From Turbatrix aceti (lineage: Eukaryota; Nematoda; Chromadorea; Rhabditida; Panagrolaimidae), in contig OZ017769.1 of the NCBI GenBank assembly GCA_963969345.1, positions 2,423,600 through 2,487,599 of the forward strand: 64,000 nucleotides of DNA, written 5' to 3'. Each line of letters opens with the position of its first letter. Positions within the stretch are counted from its first letter, which is position 1. The notes under the pieces are model-generated. The model made no database searches. It was not told the origin of the DNA and saw only the letters and a list, made by a program, of their open reading frames with translations. Shown here piece after piece: positions 35,250-46,296 of the stretch. Both the position numbers and the translations under genes were made by a program.

Positions 35250-36470
35250 TCGTAATCGCCTGCTTTTTTGTTTTGTTGATTTGGATAAAGTTTTTGCAGT
35301 TGTTTTTTTGGAAATTAAGGATTTTGGGCCTACAATATGTTTTTTGAGAACTTCAGTTTTTTTTTCTATTTTGGGGCTATTTCAGTTAAATTTTCAATTT
35401 GATGCTATTTTTTGAAAAATCTCTGTTACTTACTTTTTTTAAAACATGGAAGCGCTCAAATTCGAGTTTTCGAGCTCGGACTTTGACCTAAAACATTCGG
35501 GTACCCGACCCGCTTCGGGTCAGACCCGGAATTTTGGGTCGGGTGGCGAAGAGGGGATTCCCATGGGAGTTATCCCGGGATTCCCATCTATCACGGGATA
35601 ACTCCCCGAGGAATTTTGAAAATGCGCGATCCCGCCTAAAATAACGCCGTTTTTTCTTTGCAATAACGGTGTTATTTCTGAAAACGCGTGTTTTTTCTTT
35701 CCAATTAGAGGAATGATTTTATATTTATTGTTCATTATATTGCATTAAAAAAATAAGTCCGTATTTGGATATATTTTTTGTATGAACATGTACTTTTTTA
35801 AAAGTTCCAAAAATATCCCATGAGACTCCCATGGGAATTCCCATGGGAGTTTTGCCACCCTGTTCGCACCTATAAAAACTGTGTACATAATCTATGATCG
35901 ATTAGCAAAGACATATAATATAAGCGGAATGTGCTTTATTTTTGGCAACGACCGCGCAACCATAGTTGCACGTTCATTAGCTGAAAATCGGCGGTAGACA
36001 ACTGGTGCCAGTGTTTGGCACAGATCGAGTAGTGGGATAGAGGTGGAAAGACGGTGCCTGTTTACGCGCTACTTCATCCATCTCCATACCAGTACTGTAT
36101 CTAAAAAAGATGAAGTTGACCGATGTCGATGCGCTCTGGGAACATGGTGTATACTAAACTGGGAACGTTTGCATTACAGATTTGAATTTTCATCTTCGCG
36201 TTCGTTCGCAAACAAATTTTTCTCCAATTAATTTGTTTGTGTTCGTTCGCGAAGAAAGCTAATTTTTACGAACAGATGGAACGAAAAAAAATTCTGGAAA
36301 AATTAGGGTCACGGCGCCAAAATATAATTTTACGTTTTCCTACTCGGGAAAACACAATTTCGCACGAATAATAAAAAAAATTCTGTTTGACGTTTGTTCG
36401 CGAACATAGTCAAAACTGTTTGCATTCGTTCGTGTTTTTCGTTTTTCTCACTTTATTTCCACAGTATCCA
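35250..36470. repeat. Intergenic region with palindromic repeats and an exon relic
   Basis: Bases 35500-35610 and 35815-35870 hold palindromes built on CCCATGGG and TCCCGGGA, plus a pair GACCCGCTTCGGGTC. Bases 36180-36440 hold TTCGTTCGCGAA-type units. At about 35890-36060, minus strand, an open frame reads PLLDLCQTLAPVVYRRFSAN and is related to a small ORF at 48637-48837. The forkhead gene ends at 36471. Confidence 0.5.
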
Positions 36471-37367
36471 TTATTCGAGTAGAGAAACGACATCAAAGCC
36501 ACCCCTTTTCTGGCTCTGTTGAAAAGCCCCGGCAGCAGCGAGCAAAACAGCCTGACTGCCACCAAAAATCCTTCCTGGCTGGTAAAAAACAGGCCAGAGC
36601 GCAGATTGCAAGGTCAAATTGTTGGCAAAAGCCTGAACGTCGTGGTTTTTGACCTTCCACTGGGCCTGCTTGCGGCGGTAGTCGCCCCTGGAAAAATCTT
36701 CTACGTTGGCGGGGTGAATCGTCCAATACGAGCTTTTTCCGTTTGGTGCTCGGCCGATTTTGACGAAGCAGTCGTTGAGCGAAAGATTGTGTCGGATGCT
36801 GTTTCGCCAGCCTAAAAATTGAAAAAATCAGTTAGTTAACAAAAAATGATTTTTTTACAAATTGCAATTAAAAAAGTTTTAAAAAAATCAGTTTTTTTTT
36901 CAAATTTGTTTTTTTACAAAAATTGTAGTTTTTTTTAAAGTTCAGTTTTTCAAAAAAAGCAGTTTATTTTAAAAAAAAATAACTTTTTTTAAAATAATTT
37001 TTTTTTCAAAAGAAAAAGAATTTTTTTAACAAAAAAACGTTTTTTTTTCGAAAAAAGGTTTTTCCAAAAAAAATCAGTTACCGTTACCCCGGTACCGAAA
37101 ATACGGAAAATGCTTTAAAATCCAGTCATAAAGTTCGGAGAGCAAAAGCCGTTTTTCCGGGGACGATAAAATAGCCTGAGCAATGAGGCCAATGTACGAG
37201 TGTGCCGGTTTGACCAGGGCATTGCTGGCGGCGATGAATGATTGCTGCTGCACTGGGGTTAGGAACATAGAGAAAATCGACGGCGTAGAGCTACTATCAG
37301 CCCCAGGCATCGACACCTGGCAAGACATCGCATCTCCAGACGCATCCTGGTCCTTAGCTTGTTCCAT
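36471..37367 (-). CDS. FoxQ2-like forkhead transcription factor
   Basis: Two exons, 37088-37367 and 36471-36811, joined in phase across a G|GC codon, give 206 residues. The forkhead domain covers residues about 52-145: [20 protein letters not shown], then [20 protein letters not shown] across the intron, then [17 protein letters not shown]. The recognition helix [15 protein letters not shown] is intact. The stretch [20 protein letters not shown] is typical of FoxQ2, as is PYF instead of PYY. Compared with the usual domain, two residues are missing just before the recognition helix (RG-W instead of RGxGW). The N-terminus is short and Ser/Gln-rich, and the C-terminus about 60 residues. Probably a tissue- or neuron-specific regulator; C. 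elegans fkh-10 is the nearest candidate by family. An acceptor-like TTGTTGTAG lies 5 nt before the start. Confidence 0.88.
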
Positions 37368-37555
37368 AGCAACTACAACAATATTTTTTTTTTCAAAAAT
37401 CTACCGTCTCTTCGGGCTATAAAATGTTCAAATTTCCTAACAAACTGACTTTTGTTGTCAAACTAGGTTCGAGGACTTGACTTCCCGCCCTCAATCAGCG
37501 CATTCATTTACTGGGTTTTAAAACAAGCCGTTGTGTGGGCACTTACACACTTCTT

Positions 37556-38195
37556 CTCTTCGATCCCTCCGCGTAATCCCATTTAGCCCCTGTGCTTGCG
37601 CGCAAGATGGCCTCCTTTTGTTGTGTGTCGCTAAATAAAACAATTTGCGTCTCCCCGTGCCCGGAGCATTTGCCAACAATCAACGTTGGCACTTCCCGCG
37701 TGCAAACAATCAACAAACATTACGAAAAATAATTTAACAAAAAAAACACGACAAATACGGTAAAGCCGAACAATGAAAAACCAAAATCCTTATAATGGAT
37801 AATCAGAAGGGATGAAGGGAAGATCCAAATCAAATCAAATTCATACAGAAAATAGTAACATTCAAAAAAGGTGGTACTATCGATTGAGAAGAGAAAAAAC
37901 GAGAGATGCTTCAATAGTTTGCGGAAAGAAAAAAGAGGGACGACGAAGCCGTTAAACAACTTCGGTGCCACCGGAGTGCTTCATTCAGAGGTACTCGATG
38001 GCGATTACGCGGCCTTCAACTGTCGTACCGGAGAGCGTGTTCTTGGAGCGTTCGGCGTCGACGACGCGCACGAATCGGACCTTGGCGACGCCGGGAGAGA
38101 TGATTTCGACGTGCTCGACGTCTCCGAACTTCTGGACACGATCGTTGACGATTTGCCAGTTGTAGTCAACTGGGAGCTGAAAAACAAGTCACAAA
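37556..38195 (-). repeat. Duplicated segment, copy 1 (hnRNP M last exon and 3' flank)
   Basis: About 640 bp match 40452-41090 in the same orientation at roughly 97-98 percent by eye. Included are a terminal RRM exon with its acceptor, the presumed 3'UTR and a GC-rich spacer (shared GGCCTCCTTTTGTTGTGTGT). The match fades on the left before CGATCCCTCC and on the right shortly after the AAAAACAAG next to the acceptor. Confidence 0.9.
37985..38176 (-). CDS. Second copy of the hnRNP M terminal exon (RRM3)
   Basis: This 64-codon exon encodes exactly the same peptide as 40880-41071. It starts with LPVDYNWQIVNDRVQKFGDV after a TTTTTCAG acceptor and ends IAIEYL-stop. The four base differences between the copies are all synonymous (TCC/TCT, CGC/CGT, ATC/ATT, TCT/TCA). 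No upstream exons accompany it: the protease gene 38397-39816 lies between it and the parent gene. It could serve as an alternative last exon for hnRNP M by splicing over the protease gene, or be an inert recent duplicate. Confidence 0.6.
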   Translation of the reverse strand, partial: LPVDYNWQIVNDRVQKFGDVEHVEIISPGVAKVRFVRVVDAERSKNTLSGTTVEGRVIAIEYL

Positions 38196-38396
38196 ATTTC
38201 TGCATCCGGTTGTCCGAATTTTTGGGTGCCCGTTTTAGTGATTCGTCGGTAAATATACAAAAACTAATAATTTTTATTTCTCAAACACTGATTCGGATAC
38301 ATTGATTCAGCGATAACAAATTCTGACCATTACTGTGGTCATGCAACAATTTAAAAAATATATAGTATGTACAATTCATGAACTCAAAGGTTTCCC

Positions 38397-39816
38397 TTAG
38401 GCAAGAATGGGTCCACCGGCACCGTTGGCAAGTCCGCAGAGGTTCTTTCCGCGTTTGAAGAAGACGTAGCCGCTGTCTCCCCACTTGGTGCCCCACGAGT
38501 TCTTGATGATCCAGTACTCCGGTGTGTAGCCGACGATGGCCATCGCGTGGTAGCCGACAAAGTTCTTGCTGCAGTCTGCGAGGTCGAAGACGCCGCCTTT
38601 GTAGTGCATCATTTCTTCGGGGCATGCGATCGCTAAAAATTGGATTGATAAAAGGTGCGAAACAGGAATCGACGAACGTTCGTGTTTGTTCGCGAACAAA
38701 GACAAATTTTTTGTATTTGTGTTCGTTCGCGAACAAATTCAAATTTTTTGTGTTTGTGGTCGTTCGTTCACAAAGAAATTTAAATTTTTGTGTTCAAATT
38801 CGTTCGCGAACAAACCAAATTTTTTGAACAGATACGCGAACAAAAATTTTGGATAAATTTAGTTTAATTTTGTCAAAATCGATTTTGTTCGTCAAAAAAT
38901 GGTTGTTCGCGAACACGGTCAAAAATGTTCGTGTTCGTTCGATGTCTCGAACAAAATTAACAAAATGTTCGCTTTCGTTTTAAAACAAAAAAACTACTGT
39001 TCGCCCATCCTGGTGCAAAAACTCACAGAACGAAACCGGTCCGTGCTGCGCAATAAACTTTGCGATATTATCTTCGGGCCCGGTGATGTCAAAGTATCCG
39101 TCGATGGTCTCGTACTTGACTTCAGCGGTTGAAGGCAGCGAGCAGTTCTCCTGGTATCCGATGTACTCGTAGCTGTTCTCGGTCACCTGTCCGACGTATC
39201 CGACGTACTGGTAGGCGGTGTCCAGGTAGCCTCCCGTGCATCCGTAGTTGTTGGTCACGCAGTCGAGCAACTGCTGTTCAGAGTTCAGAATCCGGATGCC
39301 ACGGCGGATGGCGTAGTGGGATTCAATGGCAGCTGTCACCGAGAATGCCCAGCAAGATCCGCACTGTCCCTGATTTTTGACGTGGGAGACGACTGATTTC
39401 TGGCGCCAATCGAGAGAAACCGGAGTCGGGATAGTGTCGTCGTTGACTTGGAAGACCTTTCCTGTCTTTCGGGATGGCGATTCTGGCATCATGATTTTTT
39501 CGGAAAATTCGTCTTTTGTCATGTCGGAAAATTGTGTGATGCCATAGATCGTCCCGGAACTCTCCGCATTCAGACGAGCGATTTCTTTCAGGTTCATTTT
39601 GAAGATTTCGAATCGCTTGGATTCTTCGTCGACGTTCGAATATTTTATCTCGAAGCTAAAATTGATCCCCCATTTTTTTGTCGACCAAAAAAAATATTAT
39701 ACTCACTCATGCTTGAATTTGAGGAAAGCGGAGAGCTCTGGCGTCATGGAAGAAAAAGCTTCGATGGTCGAAGCAAAAAAGAAGACTGCGAGGACTGCTG
39801 CTGCGATGGTCTTCAT
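38397..39816 (-). CDS. Papain-family cysteine protease (cathepsin L/F-like)
   Basis: Three exons, 39707-39816, 39027-39655 and 38397-38632, give 324 residues. There is a signal peptide ([20 protein letters not shown]), an inhibitory propeptide of about 85 residues ([14 protein letters not shown] is the conserved GxTxFxD block) and a mature domain from about [11 protein letters not shown]. Catalytic residues are all present: the oxyanion Gln and nucleophile Cys in [12 protein letters not shown], His in [10 protein letters not shown] and Asn in [16 protein letters not shown]. The propeptide ERFNIN helix is abbreviated, closer to short-propeptide or cathepsin F-like forms. Secreted or lysosomal; in worms such enzymes act in gut digestion or moulting. 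Intron 2 (38633-39026) is packed with TTCGCGAAC repeats. The gene sits exactly between the two copies of the duplicated hnRNP M exon. Confidence 0.93.
38660..38960. repeat. TTCGTTCGCGAACAAA repeat cluster in protease intron 2
   Basis: At least five copies of a unit close to GTTCGTTCGCGAACAAATT occur in this intron, and three or more at 36180-36440. Each has the self-complementary core TTCGCGAA. Spacing is irregular, about 40-60 bp. Confidence 0.7.
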
Positions 39817-40451
39817 GGTGAGTTGGGTTGCCGGATTGGATGACTTTTCCAGTTGCTCCAGGGCCTTTTATATGGATATCAAACAAAGACATGCAAAAGG
39901 AGGCAAGGATCGTTTCTCTGTTCTTTGTTCGCCGAAAGACGGAATATGCTTATCAGGCGTTTTTGCAGGCCACGTTCCGTAATAATTCTTTGTTTCAGAA
40001 CGAGAAGAACAGAGGGTTCGGGACTGATAAGAACATCAAGCACGATTGTTTGAACAGAAGAAAGAACGGATAAGAAAACTTTTTTTCCCGGAGCATTATC
40101 TGTCTGTCTGTTTGAAAAATAATTCAGTTGTGATCAAGTTCTGTATCATATTTATCAGCAATGGACATTTACACAGGTAAAGTACACCGTAATGTTACTC
40201 TGTTCAGCGCCAAAGTAGGATACACTTGTCCACGTCTTGTCTGTAGGCAGTTTGAAGTCAAAAACTTGAGTCGAGTGCTCAATATTCTTCCCTTTGTTAA
40301 CACAACCGACAAAAATAGTTTTTATAGCGTCTACAACGGTAATAAACGTGCAAAAAAGGTGTTTTTTTGCGATTTGTTGCAAACACACTCATCGTAATTA
40401 GCGAGACTTCATTCTTCATTCGCCTAAACTTGCTCGAATTCAAGCGCTCGC
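39817..40451. other. Spacer between protease start and hnRNP M 3' segment
   Basis: It holds the protease promoter, including a TTTTATATGG element near 39867. Bases 40150-40400 have long frames on both strands, but no recognisable protein or splice structure. Confidence 0.4.
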
Positions 40452-41090
40452 TTCTTCGATCCCTCCGCGTAATCCCATTTAGCCCATGTGCCTGCGCGCA
40501 AGATGGCCTCCTTTTGTTGTGTGTCGCTAAATAAAACAATTTGCGTCTCCCCGTGCCCGGAGCATTTGCCAACAATCAACGTTGGCACTTCCCGCGTGCA
40601 AACAATCAACAAACATTACGAAAAATAATTTAACAAAAAAACACGACAAATACGGTAAAGTCGAACAATGAAAAACCAAAATCCTTAAAATGGATAATCA
40701 GAAGGGATGAAGGGAAGATCCAAATCAAATCAAATTCATACAGAAAATAGTAACATTCAAAAAAGGTGGTACTATCGATTGAGAAGAGAAAAAACGAGAG
40801 ATGCTTCAATAGTTTGCGGAAAGAAAAAAGGGGGACGACGAAGCCGTTAAACAACTTCGGTGCCACCGGAGTGCTTCATTCAGAGGTACTCGATGGCGAT
40901 TACGCGGCCTTCAACTGTCGTACCAGAGAGCGTGTTCTTGGAGCGTTCGGCGTCGACGACACGCACGAATCGGACCTTGGCGACGCCGGGTGAAATGATT
41001 TCGACGTGCTCGACGTCTCCGAACTTCTGGACACGATCGTTGACGATTTGCCAGTTGTAGTCAACTGGGAGCTGAAAAACAAGGCATAAA
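40452..41090 (-). repeat. Duplicated segment, copy 2 (at the hnRNP M gene)
   Basis: The partner of 37556-38195. It includes the native last exon of hnRNP M and its downstream flank. Noncoding differences are about as sparse as coding ones (for example AGCCCATGTGCCTG against AGCCCCTGTGCTTG). Confidence 0.9.
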
Positions 41091-42926
41091 AATTTTGGGT
41101 TATAAAAAATCCGAAAAAAGAACGCCATAAAACATTCAAACAAAAAAACAACACTTTCCGACAAAATACCGCTATTTTCGCCATATTCTCGGGTCGCGCA
41201 CTTTCCAAGGAAACAAAACAGCAGCAGATCGTCTGTCCAAGTCTCGAACAACAACTTACATTCTTGATGAGAATGACCCTCGTCGGAGCATTATCATAGA
41301 ACTTATTCGCGGAGAATCCCATCTGACTTCCGTATCCACCGGTCTGTGGAGGCTGTTGAGGAGCGCCGAAACCCGCGTTCGACTGCGGAGTCGCGTTGTA
41401 GCCGCCCGAAGCACTTCCATAGGCAGACGAAATCGGCTCGGGTACAACCGGGGCCTGAACCGGCGGAACGTACGCCGGAACCGGCTGCGCGGCAGCAGCA
41501 GCACCCACCGACGCACCGTATCCACCCGCAGCGACGCCGTTGAGAGCGGGATTGCTGAAGGGCTGGATGGGCTGCTGGATTTGAGGCTGACGGGTTGTGC
41601 TGAGGGTCGTCAATACCGACTGAATGTCAGCGAGTGGAGCTCCGTTGGCACCGAGACCCATGCCGATCGCTCGAAGTCCGGCCGGCAACTCGCCGGGCCG
41701 ACGCTCAGGCTCCTTCTCAAATCGATCCATTTTCACGGTAATGACCCTGTCAAGGAGGCGTTGGTTGTCGAGCATCGAGATCGCCTGTACCGCCTCGATC
41801 GGATGCGAGAACTGGACAACGGCCATTCCGCGCGTCTTGCCTTCGGCGTCGAGTTGCAAGTCAATCCACGTAATGCGTCCCGCCAGCGCAAAGACTTCGT
41901 AAATCTTGCCGACGGAACAGTTGTAAGCAATCTGTCAAAAAATAAAAACCAATCCTCAGAAAACGACCAAAAAAAGAAGAATTAACCAACATTGCTCACG
42001 AAGACACGATTTACGAGCGGTGGCTTAATGTTCAAATTGTCGAGGAAAGCAGGTGACAAGCCGTACGTCTCGTTATCGTATGGTCCGGCTTCCTCCTCGC
42101 GTCGTGGACGGAATCGACCCCGGGCACTCGCCTGCACGTTCCGGTTATTCATGTAGTCAATGCCGGTGTCTGCCTTGTAGCGACGGAAAAACCCAACGGG
42201 ATCGCGAATTTCCTTTGCCGTGATGGTACGACCGCCGATGGGGTACCGATTAAGAGCTTCGACGCAAGCGACGGCAGCTTCGTGAGAGTCAAAATCCAGA
42301 ACAGCACACCCCTTAGGCTTGCCGGATTCGTCTTCGATAAATTCAACAAATGCGCTCTAAATTTTGTACAAAAACCATAAAAATCGTGCCTACTAACATG
42401 AAGAGAACTCATTACCTCATTGATTTTTTCACGGATAATATCCTTGAGCTCGTTCCACTTGAGATCAAATGGCAAATTATTCAAAAACACCATACGATCG
42501 CTGTTCGGATCGATGGCACGCTTTTCTGAAAAAAAAATACCCTAGATCTCATTCATTGTACACCTAATCATTGTCATCATGAATTTGTCAGTTGTCATTA
42601 TCGCCCAACCCTTCGAAAACAGCACTTCAGCTGCTTATCGAAACACAAGCAAGTCAATTTCCACACTCGTTGCAAAAAAAGTCGATACAGGCAAAAAAAC
42701 TAACGATTCCGAGCAAAAACCTCGGTTTTTGTAAACTCAAATTCCCAAATCGTCATCTAAATACCTACATTCCAAGAACCATGAAAAAGGGACAAAAACG
42801 ACCTCAAAACAAAAATCCTATCCCGACTAAACATCAACAAACATAAAAAATACGCTAAAACCAACCTCGAGGACGACGATTACGCACTGGACTGCGCGAA
42901 CGAGAACGTGTACGGGTCGCAGACAT
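40880..42926 (-). CDS. hnRNP M / MYEF2-like protein with three RRMs
   Basis: Five exons: 42866-42926, 42416-42525, 41991-42356, 41260-41931 and 40880-41071, giving 466 residues. A short Arg/Ser-rich start (TRTRSRSRSPVRNRR) precedes RRM1 (MVFLNNLPFDLKWNELKDII, then GCAVLDFDSHEAAVACVEAL). RRM2 runs from RVFVSNIAYNCSVGKIYEVF to GMAVVQFSHPIEAVQAISML, closely resembling hnRNP M, and DRVITVKMDRFE and GLRAIGMGLGANG match the stretch after hnRNP M RRM2. A Gln/Pro/Gly/Ala-rich linker follows. RRM3 is split: RVILIKN ends exon 4 and the rest lies in the terminal exon. RRM1 also spans an intron. hnRNP M proteins are nuclear pre-mRNA binders that regulate splicing. The Met-rich repeats of human hnRNP M are absent. 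Confidence 0.85.
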
Positions 42927-43300
42927 GATTGAACGTCGAGGGCAGAAGTTACCTGGAATGGCAGAGAAATAAGCACAAAATACAAGCACAAAACGGAAGA
43001 AATCAATCGACACGGAAAAAAAAACAACGAAAAGCCGCGGCGTACAAAATGGAAAAAGTGAGAAAGACAAACAAAAATATCGGACGAACGCAGCAGCGTT
43101 TTCGACGAGAACGCGCACGCAATGGTCAAATTCGTGTAAAGAGAAGCTGGTGCGCACTTGGGTGTGACGGACAAACAAGGGCGCTTACCCAAAGGTCACA
43201 CACGCACTTGACACTTTTTTAGGACAAAGGAACGTAAATTTTACGTTCGTTAACGTGTTCGATGGATTACGATGAAAAGCAACTGTACGGAAGTAACAAA
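42927..43300. other. hnRNP M upstream region
   Basis: A likely 5'UTR or promoter: CAGGTAAC on the minus strand near 42950 could be a 5'UTR donor. A-rich patches. No other gene is seen. Confidence 0.35.
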
Positions 43301-43309
43301 ATTTGAAGA

Positions 43310-44335
43310 TAAAATGTTACTTGGAGTCAGTGTTCCGCTCTGGCCAAAATCGACTCTCGACTCTGACTCACAAGGAAAGTGTCAGGGTTCATTTTGGAAT
43401 TTCTTCACGAAACGTTGCTATAAGTTTGACTATGAGAAGTTTATACTGAAAAATTCAGTTGCACCGCTCATGATCTGACAGAGTTACGGTAGTCGAAAAT
43501 CACGTTTTTGCCATTTTTGACGATTTTTGGCACGTTCTAGCTAACAAACAACGTTATTTTCAAAATCAGGGTGTGCATCAATCGACGTAGTTTTGCATGG
43601 AGAATCAGATAAAAATATAAAAATTTAGGTTTGCCACCATAAAAAATGCCGAAATTTGCATTCGAGAAGAGGTCACAATGCCAACATTGGTACGGCATTT
43701 TTCAAGGTCACAACCCTACGTTATTATATTTTTAACTGATTCTCCATAAAAAAATACGTCGACTGATACACCACTTGGTTCTGAAAATGCCGTAGTTGTT
43801 TAGCTAGAACGTGCCAAAAATCGTCAAAAATGGCAAAAACGTGATTTTCGACTACCGTAACTCTGTCAGATCATGAGCGGTGCAACTAAATTTTTCAGTA
43901 TAAACTTTTCATAGTAAAATCAAACTATTGGCAAAGTTTCGTGAAGAAATTCCAAAATGAACACTGACACTTTCCTTGTCAGAGTCGAGAGTCGAAAGAG
44001 TCGACTCTTTCGACTCCGACTCCCAGAATCGACTCTTTGACTCCGAGTTAAAATAGGTTCACAAAAAATGCATCAATAAACGCCTAAAACTGCGTGCTTT
44101 CATCTTTAACAAGTTTTTATTTAAAAAAAACATACATTTGGCATCAAAAATGGCTATAAAAGCGTATTTTTTTCAAAAAATTTTCATCAAAGAGTCGACT
44201 CCAAAGAGTCAAAAGGTCATTTTGTAAAAATCGACTCTCGACTCTGACTCTGACTCTCAGAGTCAGAGTCAGAGTCAAAGAGTCGACTCTGAGTCGGAGT
44301 CAGCGGAACACTGCTTGGAGTAAGAAAGTTTGCAC
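43310..44335. mobile_element. Large palindromic (foldback) element flanked by GACTCT repeats
   Basis: Inverted arms of about 300 bp run from about 43365 to 43670 and 43680 to 43985. Examples are GTGCACCGCTCATGATCTGA-like sequence near 43460 (actual TTGCACCGCTCATGATCTGA) and its inverse near 43880, and TTTTTGGCACGTTCTAGCTA with TAGCTAGAACGTGCCAAAAA. Both sides carry (GACTCT)n-type runs, and AGTGTTCCGCT near 43330 is inverted near 44315, suggesting a larger outer structure. There is no coding potential. A related half copy lies at 58250-58545. Confidence 0.75.
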
Positions 44336-44515
44336 ATATTTTTTTAACTTTTGGGATCATTTTTTTCGGAGTGTCATATTTTTTGTTGCTGTTTTGTAAA
44401 CTGAACAGATTTTCAATTTTTACACCGTCGAAGCTGCAGTTATCATAATTTTTCACATTTTTTTTTGTTTTTTATTACCCAATTAACGAACTGTTAAAAA
44501 AACGATTGAAAAAAA

Positions 44516-46139
44516 TCAAAAGTCGAACGGCTTGGAATCGGTATTCTTCCGGACGAAGAGGCAAATTCGGCCATCGCTGCCCACAGCGAGCATGTGTGAT
44601 CCGTCGTGATTGAAGGCCACCTTTCGAACGACTTTTGGCAGACTGCTGTGTTTTAGCACGAAGTCGTGCTTTTCCGAAATGGGCCGTTTCCAAAGGTCCC
44701 AGAGAAGAATTTGTTGTTCGAGGTTTCCGCACGCAAACCACGCACGGCCAGGGGGACCCTTGGCGATGTCAAACTTGATAAACCACATATCGGTGTCTGG
44801 CAAATCGGGTGAAGCTATTTTCTGTGACAACGTCTCCGTGCCGACCACGTAGCGGCCCCCGGCTGGGCAAGGATCGTCAAAATGTCCGAACTTTGAAATC
44901 ACAAAGTTCTCTTCACTGGCCTAAAATTGAGCAAATTTAGCAAAAAATTGATCCAAAATCCTGTAGAATTGTCCTACCTTGGACACAACATGCGATCCAA
45001 GAAACTGCACACAATCGACATAGTTTATGTGCAGATCCCGACTATCCGAGCACGGATAGGTGACTTCCACGGGTTCCCGGCATTTTGGACGACCATCGGA
45101 CACGTCTTTGATGCGTTGAACAATTTCCGGGTCGCTGCCAATGTCCCAGACCTTGACAGTGTGATCCATGGAACCGGAGACAATAAATTTACCGGATTCA
45201 TCGAAGGAGGCGGAAATGACCTGATCGAGGTGACCATGCGTGCCGCCGAGGATAGCCAGACACGATCCAAAGTTGACTTCAAAAATTCTGACTGTGAGGT
45301 CTTTTGAAGCGCTCGCAACGATGCTCGTCTCTAGTGGATGGGTTTTGATTTCGTTAATCATGTCGCCGTGATCCCTGGATTTCTGAAAAATAATGTGATT
45401 ACAAATTGCATGAAAATGAATACAAATGACCTAAACAAGTAATTTTAGGTCAAAAAACAACATACGGCAAGTGTTTTTCCGGTAAAAGGATGAATGACCC
45501 TCAGAACCGCATTGTTGCCCCCCACGACGACAACGACGCTTTTTTCCTGCATCGAGTAAGCCCAGGTGACAGCGTAAAGGTCTTCCGTCGGCTGAAATGA
45601 ATTCTATCGTGATGGAAATAACCTTTTAGGGAGTATACAATTTACCTCAGGATCGACGTATTGAGCGTAGGGCTCGATAATACATCCGTCGGCGATCTGA
45701 AAAACGTTGACGAATCCCTTGCAAACCGTAGCTGCGAGTTCGTAGTTCTCAACCAGGGTACAGAATGCAACGTCGTAGACCGTGCCTTTGGATGTGTTTT
45801 GCTGAAAAACACGAGTAAAAAAATTGGGTAAAATATATGTACAAAAAAGTTAGTCAAAAAACTTCAGAATCCAAAAAACCGTAACTAAAAAAAACACCGT
45901 AACTCAAAAAAACACATAAATAAAAAAATGCAACACCAAAATAAACTGTAACTCACTACAAAGTGCGATGCATACGAATACGGATTGGTATTCGTCGGCA
46001 CATACTCGTTATCGTGAACCCGCGTTGCCGTACCAATTATGCCACCGTGTTTAGGACTGATGAAGCCCGAAGATCTGGGAATAGGCAGCATGCCACACAT
46101 GCTCATCGTCGTCGCCGAAGAAAAATCAAGAAGCTGCAT
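44516..46139 (-). CDS. eed: EED-like WD40 protein (Polycomb PRC2 subunit)
   Basis: Five exons, all phase 0: 45957-46139, 45646-45801, 45466-45591, 44978-45382 and 44516-44920, giving 424 residues (human EED 441). WD repeats match EED in order: a blade ending VFQIADGC, VVVVVGGNNAVLRVIHPFTG, MINEIKTHPLETSIVASASK, DLTVRIFEV, HGHLDQVISASFDESGKFIV, SGSMDHTVKVWDI, the EED-specific DLHINYVDCVQFLG, MWFIKFDIAKG and NLEQQILLWDLW. EED binds trimethylated histone peptides and stimulates EZH2-type H3K27 methylation. Aromatic cage positions appear kept in kind (Tyr in DLYAVTW, Trp-Phe in DMWFIKF). In C. elegans this role is played by MES-6. The gene is head-to-head with methylmalonyl-CoA epimerase; only 395 bp separate the starts. 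Confidence 0.9.
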
Positions 46140-46229
46140 CTTGTTGTAAATAAATCAGCCACCAAAATGTGAGGGATACGATAGCTCGCTTTATTCCCGC
46201 TTTCCTTTTGAGATGCGGCAGTGCGCTGC

Positions 46230-46296
46230 GCATCTGCTCGCATGTTGCAGGCAAACCACAACACATGTGTGCTGCCCGCAACATGCGAGCAGGTGC
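46230..46296. repeat. Hairpin in the EED / MCEE divergent promoter
   Basis: GCATCTGCTCGCATGTTGC (46230-46248) pairs with GCAACATGCGAGCAGGTGC (46278-46296) with one G-T mismatch and a 29 nt loop containing the palindrome ACACATGTGT. It may be a cruciform, a paired regulatory site or a small hairpin RNA. Confidence 0.6.

Noticed and set aside
40880..42926. U2AF large subunit as the identity of the RRM gene
   Set aside because: The short RS start is suggestive, but RRM1-RRM2 and the GIGMGLG-type linker match hnRNP M / MYEF2.
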